This document shows positions 9,880 to 19,224 of a DNA stretch of 64,000 bases, piece after piece. The stretch's first letter is position 1. Each line of letters opens with the position of its first letter. The translations under genes and the position numbers were made by a program. The stretch comes from Alentia gelatinosa (lineage: Eukaryota > Annelida > Polychaeta > Phyllodocida > Polynoidae): the NCBI GenBank assembly GCA_950022655.1, contig OX465580.1, positions 44,080,028 to 44,144,027 of the forward strand, written 5' to 3'. The notes under the pieces were generated by a model. That model did not search any database and was not told the origin of the DNA. It saw only the letters and a list, made by a program, of their open reading frames with translations.

Positions 9880-11062
9880 GGGCGATTACTGAGAGATCTA
9901 ATGACCACGTTCGCCATCTATCTCAACGTTTAGACAAAGCTTTGGGATTATTATCATCATTGTCTGAGAAGTTGGAAGTTTCCTATGAGCGGGGTTTATA
10001 TGAAGAGACGTCACGAGTTTGAGTCTGAGTTTATGTATTTCACGCATTTTGTTGGCTTGATATTTCACGAGTCGAAGACGAGTGACATTACGAAGCCAGC
10101 AAAATGCGTGACATAAATAGACTCAAACTCAAACGAGTGGCGTCTAGATTTTATCCTACCCCATTTCCACATTTTTTTCAGCATTAGAAAGTAGTGACAT
10201 AAACAACACTTTATGTCACACCCATGACATAAAGAAATCCTATGTTGAGCCTATGGAGTTTTTTTATTAGGTGTAGGATAATACACAAGATCGTAAGGAG
10301 GCTAGTAAGGCTGAGGCAGCTCAGGCGGGCCCAGTGGGGCCGAAGAAAGTGAATTTTCCTAAGGAAAAATAACTTTTGGAGATGAGGAAAGAGAATGAAG
10401 AAAACGGGCTAGGTCGTTTATGGGGGTAGTGCATGTCTTCTACGCACCCAGCCATTCAGGTATTGATGACACTAGGAAGCAGTGGACTGGAACAAGTTAT
10501 GTAGAGGAGGAGAAATATTCACCGAGTTCCTTGAAAAAAGGAATTCTAGCCAGGATGAGCCAGTAGCACGTGTTACCACACAGAAGACAAAAGGAAACGC
10601 CGTAAATGCATGGTTTTTGATTTGGAATTATTTTTCCCGTTCAGGAAAAATATTAAAACTGCCAGTATTGAGGATGTGATTTCCCCTAGTTCTAGTATGT
10701 GCAGTGTTACGGTGGAGCAAGTTGTGGCAACAAATAGTTATAAAAAACACATGCAACTTTTGATCGACAAATCTCTCTACTATGTGAGCTCCGCCATGGT
10801 GCGTTACGACCGAATGGTGTGCAAAAAAGCTGATGTAATTGGTCTAGGTGTTTTCTCATACAGGGACCTCTTGAGAGTTTTTTCTCGTGATGGAACGAAA
10901 GGAAAATAGGTTAGAGGAAGGCAAAAGAAACTCAGAGTTTGCTGGGCCTTCAATGAATGTAAGGGATGCACCTTAGCCTGGTGTAGGTACTGCCATGAGT
11001 GTTCTGAGTGCGCTGGTGCGCACGCAGTGCACGGTTGCCCAAAAACGAAGGACACTAAATAA
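9880..11062 (+). pseudogene. Retroelement gag-like relic with zinc-knuckle tail, split by a hairpin MITE
   Basis: Before 10007 the frame encodes RSNDHVRHLSQRLDKALGLL and SEKLEVSYERGLYEET. After the inserted hairpin it resumes as DRKEASKAEAAQAGPVG. A frame at 10610-10909 encodes VRYDRMVCKKADVIG and FSYRDLLRVF. The next frame reads LRVCWAFNECKGCTLAWCRY and CHECSECAGAHAVHGC, ending at TAA 11060-11062. The Cys/His cluster resembles the C-terminal zinc knuckles of DIRS- and gypsy-like Gag proteins. Several frameshifts are present and no polymerase follows. The segment at 9470-9822, which ends near an AATAAA, could be a remnant of a terminal repeat, but no second copy is in the window. Confidence 0.5.
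10007..10144. mobile_element. Hairpin (foldback) MITE inserted in the gag relic
   Basis: The left arm starts GACGTCACGAGTTTGAG and the right arm is its imperfect reverse complement, ending CTCAAACGAGTGGCGTC. Both arms carry CACGCATTTTG. The arms are about 55 bases around a loop of about 28. Flanking sequence to about 10276 (TTTTATCCTACCCC and GTGTAGGATA) recurs near 34092-34140, so the mobile unit may be longer. Confidence 0.6.
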
Positions 11063-11624
11063 GGGGCAGATGACTCCGGCAAATGCAAAGATCCCAGTGG
11101 AGCGGGTTTTTGTCAGAGGACGAGACATATCCTTGTGCATAATAACTAACCCCATAACAGACCATCTCTAGAGTGTGAACTTGTAATCTGCAACTGATGA
11201 AATATACCCAGATACATTTAATTGGTGGGCTAAAATATAGATGGTGCCAAATTGCTTAATGTTGGAGAGATAAATCATTGACATGAAATAACTATCCCCT
11301 ATTCCACTTCATAATTATCAGCCCAGAAGTATCAAATAGTCAGTGGGGTGTGCTAGATGTCATAATCGGCCAAAATCACCAGGTGAAAACATGGCAATAG
11401 CATCTTGCATCCCTGGCAGAAACCTGTCCTCATTCATCAGAAACAAGGAACTCTTCCAAGTGTAACAGCACTCTCTGCTGTTATACCTAACCACTTGTAG
11501 TATATACAATGATTGACTTTCCTGGTTTTGGACATTCTCCAATTTGGCCGCATTTTTCTTAGCTTTTTTTCACTATATCAGTATAGAAGATATTCCAAAT
11601 TCTCTTTTCTTCTCACTGTGTTAG
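11063..11624. other. No recognisable gene
   Basis: Mixed-composition DNA. A 60-codon minus-strand frame at 11360-11542 (ending RFLPGMQDAIAMFSPGDFG) is the only protein-like stretch, and I cannot assign it. Confidence 0.3.
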
Positions 11625-11640
11625 CTAGTCTATAAGATTA
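11625..11640. repeat. Target-site duplication, left copy, Penelope-like element
   Basis: The 16-bp word CTAGTCTATAAGATTA is repeated exactly at 17504-17519 and brackets the whole element. Confidence 0.9.
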
Positions 11641-12165
11641 GGTATTAGACGTGGCATGTAGCCGTTATGGGTGTGTGACCACGAGTGTTCTCCTGCTTTG
11701 ATTTTCCCTCCAAAGCTCACCTCCGACTGAGGTGGGAACCTGTTCTCATTGGCTGTGGACTTGGCTGTTCCTATCGTTGATTGGTTAAGCCTATGTCTTA
11801 CCACGGTAGCGTACCAGTCGCCATGTCTACCATACAACAACAGGCGTGCGCCTGCGCTCTCCCTCTACTGAGGGGGAGGGTGTATGGGTGGGTGGGGGTT
11901 TACAGGGCAGCTACCCGTCCCAGTCACAGTCAGTTGCGTTTGTGAATCTTTCACTGCATGGGGCCTGTCTCATAGTTAAATATGAGAGTTGTACTGAGCC
12001 TGTCAGTCGGCCTAAAAAGTAACAGGTGGTGTCATAGAAGACTCGTGGTTTCGAAACATTTACTAGTTTCTGATCAGGCATGTGGCTACTTTGTCGTGTA
12101 CTTACGACAGTGTATTATTTGTTGTATATTTTTTATCTAACTGATAAAAAAATCTGTTTGCTTTG
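11641..12165 (-). repeat. PLE pseudo-LTR, 3' copy
   Basis: A 525-bp direct repeat of 16932-17455. It carries one extra A (near 12018) and a few substitutions, including one in the hammerhead-like core (CUGAUCA instead of CUGAUGA, minus strand, 12077-12071). Confidence 0.92.
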
Positions 12166-12240
12166 TTTTTTTTTGGGAGAATCAAAGTGTGAGCAGGAGA
12201 ACATGGTAGGCCGGGATAGCGAGATATCGTGATGAAAATA

Positions 12241-12256
12241 TGTTCATAAAAAACTT
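12241..12256. repeat. 16-bp inverted repeat partner near PLE ORF 3' end
   Basis: TGTTCATAAAAAACTT is the exact reverse complement of 17488-17503, the extreme 5' end of the element that abuts the target duplication. Confidence 0.8.
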
Positions 12257-12322
12257 TTTTTCAGAAATCGGTTTCCCGATTTCATCCAGAAAAATTTGTT
12301 GACGTGGCTTTGTGGATACTCG

Positions 12323-15300
12323 CTAGCCATACTGGTTGTCCATTGTGTTCAGTCCCCATGGGGATTGACTCTTAAGGCGGTGGATCCAGTTGAACTCTAT
12401 CTTGTTCCTCAGGGTCCCCGCCCTTTCGCTCTTTGGGTGACGATAGATGAAGTCCAACACATGGAATTCAACATCTTCCACCCCATTGTGGTCACTTTGG
12501 TTAAAGTGAATGGGCACCTCATTCAGAGTTGCATTTTTTGAGATGTTACGGAGGTGTTCGTACATCCGTTCTCTCAATTTCCTTTTGGTTTGTCCCACAT
12601 ACTGTTTGCCGCATTTCTTGCAGTTGATGCAGTATATTATATTGGAACTGTTGCAGGTTACGTTCCATTTGGTGTCATGCCTACGATTTGTCGTGCCGGA
12701 GGTCAACTTTCCCCCTGTGCTGATCTTAGGACAGTACCTGCAATTTTTCCTATTGCATGTATTTCTGTTCAGGACTTTGTTTTTGTCCTGTTTTTTATCG
12801 CCCTTTTCAGGGTGATATTCCAGCTTTGCTGTGACAAGGTGATCTTTGAGATTTTTCGGTCTCCGATATCCCTTGATAAGTCTACTGCTGTAGATCTTTT
12901 TTGTGGTCATGGACCTCCCCAGGAGGTCCCAGTTTTTTGATACCACTTCCCCCAGTTTGTTGTTCCCTGGGCGATAGGTTGATATCAGGTAGGTGCGATC
13001 TTCGCCACCCTCTGCTGTTCTGGTTTTCTTACCAGCAAGCAGGTCATCCCTGGGTGTGTCGTCTACCTTTTGTTTACTCTCTAGGAGAATTTTTTGTGGA
13101 TAACCTTTGTCTTGGAACTCAGACATCTTGGTTTCCGCATGTCTTTCGTAGTCCTCACATCTCCCGCAGATTCTCTTTATTCTGAGGAGTTGTGAATACG
13201 GTAGGCTACGTTTTGTTGCGGGTGGGTGCGCAGAGTCGTACCTTAGGTACGTATTCGCGTCAGTGGGTTTGCTGAACAGGTCTGTGTACAGCTTCCCTTG
13301 GTCTACTTTCACCTTGGTGTCGAGGAAGGATACTTCTTCCCTCGAGTATTCGTTGGTGAATTTTATCGAGTGATGTGCCGTGTTCATATGGTGTACCCAC
13401 TTTTTGAGTTCATCCTCACCATGGTCCCATATGTAGAAGATGTCATCTATGTATCTCCACCAAACCCTTGGCATGAGATGATGAGATGACAGTATGGTGT
13501 CCTCTATAAATTCCATATACAGGTTTGCGTATGAGGGGGCCAGTCTAGTCCCCATGGCTGTTCCTCTCTTCTGGAGGTAATGTGTGCCATTGAAAACCAT
13601 GTTGTTTTTAGTTAGTACCATCTCCAGGAGGTCTACTAATGAGGCATTGGTTGGTTTTGCTGTCGCTAATCTGCGAAGTTTCAACTTTTCAGCTATAACC
13701 TGTATGCCTTCGGTATTTGGAATGTTGGTGTATAGTGAACTCACGTCTAGAGTCCCTATGATTGTGTTGTCATTGATTGTTCCCACTTTCTCGATTTTAT
13801 TTACAAAATCGTTGGTGTCTTTGACATATGAACTTATGTCTGGCACCAGTGGTTTTAAGAAGTTATCCACAAACGCGGATATCTTCTCCGTTGCGCAACC
13901 ATTTGCCGACACTACCGGTCTCCCCGGTGGCGGGCGTTCCTTTTTGTGAATCTTGGGTAGAAAATAGATATTAGGGGCCTTGACCTTCCTGGTCTTAAGA
14001 GCCCCTGCCATTCTATTTCCTATTTCACCACTGTCTTTCATCTCTTCTATCTTTTTCTCTATCTCACTGTATAGAGAGTTCGTGGGGTCACTATCTAGTT
14101 TTTCGTATGTTAGTGGATCCCCGAGTTGCCTGTCCGCCTCCGCAATATATTGTGCGGTGTCTTGTATTACAGTAGCTCCACCTTTGTCAGCCGGTTTGAT
14201 GACTATACTGTCATCTTTTCTGAGACGTTTGAGTGCGTCCCTTTCACAAGGCATGACATTTTGTTTGGGGCGTTTAATCGTTTTCTCGGGTTTGGAGAGA
14301 TTTATCTCATTGATAGAGATGAAACTTTCCAAGTTTTGGGAGCCCAATGGGGGCTTCCAACCCGATTTTTCCTTCAGACTACGAATTACTTTCTCGTTTT
14401 CATAGGATAGATTAGTGCCCTGTGTATTCTCTGCAGACGGCCCTATACTGGGTCTTTTTTTCGAGAAGAATTGTTTCGTTCTTAATTTCTGATGGAATTC
14501 GTCTAATTCTACTTTAAGATCTCCTTCATTTGAGCTTTGCTGTACCGGACAGAAGTTTAAACCCTTTTCTAAGATTGATACTTCATCTTTCGTTAGGATT
14601 TTTTCAGACAGATTTACCAAGATTGGATTTTTGGATTTTATCGTTTGGTCACTATTGGTATGTTTATCCTTACTGGAAAATTTACCATCTTTTTTGCAAT
14701 GATCAACTAGAACACCTGTGTATGAACACGTTCTGGCTTTATTGGACTGATCACATGTATCAACAACGGTTACATGGTTACCTGAGATAGTACCGAAATT
14801 GGTGTCTTTGGCCCCAATATGGGCTACTCCAACGGGAGTGGTAGATGTGACACCGAGTGTTTCCGGAATCTTAGGACAGTCCCTCACTCTGGCTTTGGAG
14901 GAGGTTGTTCGCCTCTCCCCCTCCCCTTTCCTCTGCCTCTGCCCCCTCTCTTGTAGGAGCCACGGCTTGGCCTGTCGTCGGGGGCGGTTCGCACCTCCTT
15001 GTCTCCCCCGGCCTCCCCGTGTTTGAGCTGGAGGATCCGCAGGAAAACCCGGTTTCCCTACGGCTGCACTCGCTGGCTTGTTGGCCTTCTGCTGTTTCAC
15101 AGCTGCGGTTGCTGGGTCCCTGAATTCATGGGCACCCGGCATACATTGTGGCAGCTGATCTTTTTTCGCCTGGAGTTGCTCCGTCTCCTGCGTCTCCTCG
15201 TGGCGAAGAGCCTTCTTGTTGTGGGCACGTATTTTACCCATAATCGATATTGACTCTTGTGCACTGTTCTGGTCATCCACCAGTTGTTGCACTGTATGAT

Positions 15301-16906
15301 AGTAGGCGTTACTGGCCTTTAGCTGGGCGTGGTGGGCGTGGTAGAAGTAGTTCATGGTGGCAGTCATTATATCACTAGCTGCCTTACGACAAATCGACTC
15401 TACCTCGTTCATCACTGTGGTACTGGCGATGTACTGAGGAGGTTCTGTAACCCCTACAGCCCATGGTTCGGTATGCCCCTCCTCGATGGCACTTTCGTAC
15501 CATTGAGCCCCCAGTAGGGACTTCACCGGTTTGTTGTCCTCATTCTTGGCCTGTCTCCACGGTCCTCGTGCTTCCTCCGGGACCATCGAATCTATGCTCT
15601 GCAAGAGATTAGAACAAGAGTTACTTTCATGTCCCAATCTTTTATTGACAGTGAAGGGATTTGGTTTTGTTATGTTACGTTTGATTTCGTCTACTTGCAT
15701 AACTTTATTTGTCATCTGTCTCGTTTGGTGAGAAACGTGTGTGTTCACCGTGTAGTTATCAGCAAAGTTTGGAATGGAATTCACTTTCTGGCAAATTTCA
15801 TTGTTACTCAGAACGGTACACGTTTTTCTCTTCTTAGGGGTGTAGTTAGACTCTATCTCTGTGTCTAAGTCCTCTAAGAGTGTTAATACCTTATCTGTTG
15901 TAACCTCAATCTGATCGGTATTACGTTTCCTCTTACTCGTTGTGTTTAACGGGGTAAGTGGTGTAGGCGGTATTTCGCCTTGGGCTGGTGAGCGTGTGTC
16001 TATGTCTTTGACCATTCTCTCCCTACCCTGTCTCGCCCCTGGTTGGTTTGCTTCAGTTTGTTCCAAACTGTCGCCCTGTACCTCCAGTGGTGGCGTGATC
16101 TTTTTAGAAGTCGATTCACCAACGGGAGTGCGTGCCGGTTTTGCAAGGCATGCTCCCCTGACTCCATCAAGTACGCAAGAAGTGTGTGTATTGCTAGCGT
16201 CAGTGTGTTCAACTTGCGGTGCGATCGGTAATTTACTTGTACCAAGATCAGCAGCTAAACAACGACAAGGCCCGGCCACCTGGCTGGTGCGTATGTCGCT
16301 GTGATAGTGCGTAGAACCTTTTCTGTCTGCCGTCTGGTCAGGCGTGTCAGGTTCTGAGGGTGTAGTAGAAACTAGGTCAGAGTTGTTAACCACATCTCTA
16401 ACGTTATGCTCGCGGTCAGTGACCGCGGGCTTTTCAGTGTAAATCAGTTTAGTGGAGTTACTTTTCTCTCCACGGACCTGCATTTTAACTGGCTTGTTAA
16501 AGTAATACAATATAGACCTCTGGTTGGAGGCCCGTACAGTGTTAGCTTTAGCGAGTGGAATGACGTTGCTTACCTGTTCGACGCGTTCACTCTCTGTTCT
16601 GACAGCCGGCACCACCCCGGTCGCTCTACGGGAGAACTGGTTGATGCGCTGTCCATTTCGATTGTTTGCGGCTGCCGCTCTCCCGCGGTCGGCCTCAGTG
16701 ACAAGTCTCGGGTCTTCGCGTACCATGTTGCCGGGGTTCGCGACGACTTTCTCCGCTGGCGGGTTAAGGGCGACCGTACTGTCGTCTTTAACCGCGGCGG
16801 ACTGAGCGGTGGTGTCCATCTCAGTAGACTCACCGTCTTTCTCTTGCAACAGCATGGCAGACCACGCTTGACCTGCCGATGCTGCTGCGGGTTTCTCGTT
16901 GGACAT
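12323..16906 (-). CDS. Penelope-like polyprotein: long N-terminal region, reverse transcriptase, GIY-YIG endonuclease
   Basis: A 1527-codon intact ORF from ATG 16906-16904. Residues 1 to about 760 are low-complexity, with Lys/Arg patches, a predicted helical stretch (about 540-585) and an Arg/Gly-rich segment (630-665); I recognise no domain. The PLE RT begins near 890 with IVIKPADKGGATVI. It continues with FLPKIHKKERPPPGRPVVS (982), the LDVSSLYTNIP Asp block (1053), KRGTAMGTRLAPSYANLYM (1113) and the YIDD active site (1152-1155). A Cys-rich linker follows (TCNRKNCRYCPK, 1383). The GIY-YIG nuclease lies at about 1423-1515, with IYCINCKKCGKQYVGQT carrying the PLE-type cysteines inside the motif, then the Arg helix RKLRERMYEH and the catalytic Glu in NKIEFNWI. 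Typical Penelope proteins are much shorter, so the N-terminal half is unusual. The protein is predicted to nick target DNA and copy its RNA in the nucleus. Confidence 0.92.
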   Translation of the reverse strand: MSNEKPAAASAGQAWSAMLLQEKDGESTEMDTTAQSAAVKDDSTVALNPPAEKVVANPGNMVREDPRLVTEADRGRAAAANNRNGQRINQFSRRATGVVPAVRTESERVEQVSNVIPLAKANTVRASNQRSILYYFNKPVKMQVRGEKSNSTKLIYTEKPAVTDREHNVRDVVNNSDLVSTTPSEPDTPDQTADRKGSTHYHSDIRTSQVAGPCRCLAADLGTSKLPIAPQVEHTDASNTHTSCVLDGVRGACLAKPARTPVGESTSKKITPPLEVQGDSLEQTEANQPGARQGRERMVKDIDTRSPAQGEIPPTPLTPLNTTSKRKRNTDQIEVTTDKVLTLLEDLDTEIESNYTPKKRKTCTVLSNNEICQKVNSIPNFADNYTVNTHVSHQTRQMTNKVMQVDEIKRNITKPNPFTVNKRLGHESNSCSNLLQSIDSMVPEEARGPWRQAKNEDNKPVKSLLGAQWYESAIEEGHTEPWAVGVTEPPQYIASTTVMNEVESICRKAASDIMTATMNYFYHAHHAQLKASNAYYHTVQQLVDDQNSAQESISIMGKIRAHNKKALRHEETQETEQLQAKKDQLPQCMPGAHEFRDPATAAVKQQKANKPASAAVGKPGFPADPPAQTRGGRGRQGGANRPRRQAKPWLLQERGQRQRKGEGERRTTSSKARVRDCPKIPETLGVTSTTPVGVAHIGAKDTNFGTISGNHVTVVDTCDQSNKARTCSYTGVLVDHCKKDGKFSSKDKHTNSDQTIKSKNPILVNLSEKILTKDEVSILEKGLNFCPVQQSSNEGDLKVELDEFHQKLRTKQFFSKKRPSIGPSAENTQGTNLSYENEKVIRSLKEKSGWKPPLGSQNLESFISINEINLSKPEKTIKRPKQNVMPCERDALKRLRKDDSIVIKPADKGGATVIQDTAQYIAEADRQLGDPLTYEKLDSDPTNSLYSEIEKKIEEMKDSGEIGNRMAGALKTRKVKAPNIYFLPKIHKKERPPPGRPVVSANGCATEKISAFVDNFLKPLVPDISSYVKDTNDFVNKIEKVGTINDNTIIGTLDVSSLYTNIPNTEGIQVIAEKLKLRRLATAKPTNASLVDLLEMVLTKNNMVFNGTHYLQKRGTAMGTRLAPSYANLYMEFIEDTILSSHHLMPRVWWRYIDDIFYIWDHGEDELKKWVHHMNTAHHSIKFTNEYSREEVSFLDTKVKVDQGKLYTDLFSKPTDANTYLRYDSAHPPATKRSLPYSQLLRIKRICGRCEDYERHAETKMSEFQDKGYPQKILLESKQKVDDTPRDDLLAGKKTRTAEGGEDRTYLISTYRPGNNKLGEVVSKNWDLLGRSMTTKKIYSSRLIKGYRRPKNLKDHLVTAKLEYHPEKGDKKQDKNKVLNRNTCNRKNCRYCPKISTGGKLTSGTTNRRHDTKWNVTCNSSNIIYCINCKKCGKQYVGQTKRKLRERMYEHLRNISKNATLNEVPIHFNQSDHNGVEDVEFHVLDFIYRHPKSERAGTLRNKIEFNWIHRLKSQSPWGLNTMDNQYG

Positions 16907-16915
16907 ACCGGTATC

Positions 16916-17131
16916 TTACAGAGTAAAATGAGGTATTAGACGTAGCATGTAGCCGTTATGGGTGTGCGACCACGAGTGTTCTCCTGCTTTGATTTTCCCT
17001 CCAAAGCTCACCTCCGACTGAGGTGGGAACCTGTTCTCATTGGCTGTGGACTTGGCTGTTCCTATCGTTGATTGGTTAAGCCTATGTCTTACCACGGTAG
17101 CGTACCAGTCACCATGTCTACCATACAACAA
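16916..17131 (-). CDS. Upstream ORF in the PLE 5' pseudo-LTR
   Basis: A 71-codon frame starting MLYGRHGDWYATVVRHRL. It is in the same frame as the main PLE ORF and ends at TAA, only three sense codons before the main ATG. An almost identical frame is in the 3' pseudo-LTR (11840-11625), where it reads into the flank. It could be a regulatory uORF, a leader joined by stop readthrough, or chance. I recognise no domain. Confidence 0.35.
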   Translation of the reverse strand: MLYGRHGDWYATVVRHRLNQSTIGTAKSTANENRFPPQSEVSFGGKIKAGEHSWSHTHNGYMLRLIPHFTL

Positions 17132-17455
17132 CAGGCGTGCGCCTGCGCTCTCCCTCTACTGAGGGGGAGGGTGTATGGGTGGGTGGGGGTTTACAGGGCA
17201 GCTACGCGTCCCAGTCACAGTCAGTTGCGTTTGTGAATCTTTCACTGCATGGGGCCTGTCTCATAGTTAAATATGAGAGTTGTACTGAGCCTGTCAGTCG
17301 GCCTAATAGTAACAGGTGGTGTCATAGAAGACTTGTGGTTTCGAAACATTTACTAGTTTCTCATCAGGCATGTGGCTACTTTGTCGTGTACTTACGACAG
17401 TGTATTATTTGTTGTATATTTTTTATCTAACTGATAAAAAAATCTGTTTGCTTTG
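16932..17455 (-). repeat. PLE pseudo-LTR, 5' copy
   Basis: A 524-bp direct repeat of 11641-12165. It contains an intact hammerhead-like core at 17367-17330. Confidence 0.92.
17330..17367 (-). ncRNA. Hammerhead ribozyme-like core in PLE 5' pseudo-LTR
   Basis: On the minus strand, CUGAUGA (17367-17361) is followed by a perfect 5-bp stem GAAAC/GUUUC (17360-17356 with 17347-17343) around an 8-base loop. Then comes GAAA (17342-17339), then CCACAA and GUC (17332-17330). This is the catalytic core order of a type I hammerhead with a minimal stem III. PLE pseudo-LTRs are known to carry such ribozymes. I could not find good stem I pairing next to the core, so self-cleavage is uncertain. Confidence 0.6.
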
Positions 17456-17503
17456 GGTGTCAACAACACCTCAAATTTTTCAGGATGAAGTTTTTTATGA
17501 ACA

Positions 17504-17519
17504 CTAGTCTATAAGATTA
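17504..17519. repeat. Target-site duplication, right copy, Penelope-like element
   Basis: An exact copy of 11625-11640. Confidence 0.9.
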
Positions 17520-17975
17520 CCTAGGTCTCAATTACTCTACGTGACAACCCCAAAGAATGTTGTCTTATTTAGGGACTCTTATCATTTCTGCTATTGTATG
17601 TATGTGATTTATTGATTTCAGCCTTAATATGAATTAAAAGCAAAAGGTGTTGTCCCTAAGATCTCGATGTCGGCATGGTAACACCCCTATCAACCAGCAA
17701 TACATATTTCCATTGGTTACTCATGGCCTTTGGTCAGGGGTGGTCATTGCTCCCCCTGGTGTTCCCGCCTTACGCGCGTCACCAGCGCCCCTCCTGCCCC
17801 CTCGCGGCTTTCACACATACTGCGCAGTCACGAGTGCGCCCCTGGCAGCGGTCCCGGCCTCACTTCTTCTCCAGCCCTACTGCAGTACACACGTACTCCA
17901 GTATTTTCTCGTCTTCTTGGCCACGTGCTCGCTGCCTTCTACTCCACAAGTAAAGGCCGGCACGTCCATTCTATC

Positions 17976-19000
17976 ATGAGGAATACGCATCACGAGTTAG
18001 GAGGAGAGAACAACATGGGTCCAGCAAACACCCGTAGTAACCCCGTCGCTGGGCCGTCTCAAGGACCAGGTGCAGAGGGCAGCTCGGAAGGTACGGTCAC
18101 GGACTCGAGGCAAACGAGCCGGTCTCCGACAACGGCTCGACCGTTAAGTCCTCGAGGATGACCGCGCTGGAGACGAAAGTAGACACCATGCTCGAGGCTA
18201 TCAACAGGATGTCCCGACAACGATCGTCATCCCGGGCGTCGAGGCCGCTGACGGAACCAACCGCCGTAGAGGCCCGCACCAGGGAATGGGCGAACAAGCA
18301 GACCGCACGACTCCCTCCACCCAGACAGCTGCGGGAGCGTTTCTCCCCAAAGGACTTTCTTCAAAGAGAACTCGACCGTGAGGCTCTGCGCCATGATAGA
18401 ACGGCTGGTAAGTTGGCCTCAGATTTGACCACTTCACGTTTAATTTCAAAGCCGTTTATGTTTGTGGACCGTGAGGGGATATATACCCTCAGTCAGAAAC
18501 TCGAGGTCAGGGGTACGCTGGGCCCCCTCGAGTACATCAGTGCATTCCTGGCCCTCATGGAGGATGACCGTGCTACACACGAGGAGGACCGTAGAGACAT
18601 GTATCGCCACCTCCACCAGGTCTCGGTGGACGCGCAGTCACGGCCGTGGGCCGGCATCCGCCATTGGTCGAACTACATTTTTGACCAGGTGGAGGCAGGA
18701 CACATCTATTGGTCGGATCATGTGAGAATCCAGGATGAACGGGTTCGTCTGGCCATGACCCCTACGGGTGAGAACAGTATCGGACAGGACGGAGACAAGT
18801 CCGGCGGGCACGAGCTGCCATGCCGGGCTTATAACTCGGAGAGGGGGTGCCGCCAGCGCAACGGCCACCAGGAGCGTGTAACCGCAAGCTGTCATATGGG
18901 CTAGGGTACGACAGTACTCTGCAAACACCGACACCCGCACCACGCCGGACACCACACGCCGGACACTCGGTTCGCACCGCCGACATCAAAGCGCTACCAC
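17976..19000 (+). pseudogene. Gag-like protein of DIRS-type copy 1
   Basis: ATG 17976 opens a Ser/Gly-rich N-terminus (GPANTRSNPVAGPSQGPGAE). A frameshift near 18110-18150 moves to the main frame from 18158, which encodes a short helical segment (ALETKVDTMLEAINRM) and then the core shared with copy 2: LISKPFMFVDREGIYTLSQK, GPLEYISAFLALMED, LHQVSVDAQSRPWAGIRHWS and WSDHVRIQDERVRLAM. The zinc-finger region starts (CRAYNSERGCRQRNGH), but a deletion jumps to ACNRK in another frame. The main frame ends at 18904. Inactive. Confidence 0.75.
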
Positions 19001-19224
19001 AACAGGGTTAAAAAAACGGACCGGACGCGCCCCGCGAGTGAGCGAGGCGCGTCGCTCGCCCCCCACGCCCAGTACACACGCACCGTAGCAGAGGGGGGGC
19101 TCAACGGTCAACGGGTGCATAGGTGATGACGCAACACCCCACGTGTCAACAACACCTCCTGCCGGACACGTGGGGAGCACACAGGACAATAACAACACGC
19201 CCACTGAATCCACTAGCGTGCCTC

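Larger units (their letters stand above)
11641..17503 (-). mobile_element. Near-complete Penelope-like retroelement (PLE) with pseudo-LTRs
   Basis: A 5863-bp insertion flanked by exact 16-bp target duplications. On the minus strand the order is: a 48-bp 5' tail (17503-17456), pseudo-LTR (17455-16932), one large ORF (16906-12323), a short 3' region, and pseudo-LTR (12165-11641). The pseudo-LTRs differ at about seven positions, including a 1-base indel, in 525 bases. Direct pseudo-LTRs, an RT plus GIY-YIG protein and ribozyme-like cores are PLE hallmarks. The intact ORF and high repeat identity indicate recent insertion. Confidence 0.93.

Noticed and set aside
12296..16939. Many plus-strand ORFs of 60-177 codons
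   Set aside because: They are antisense shadows of the 1527-codon Penelope-like ORF and lack protein-like motifs.
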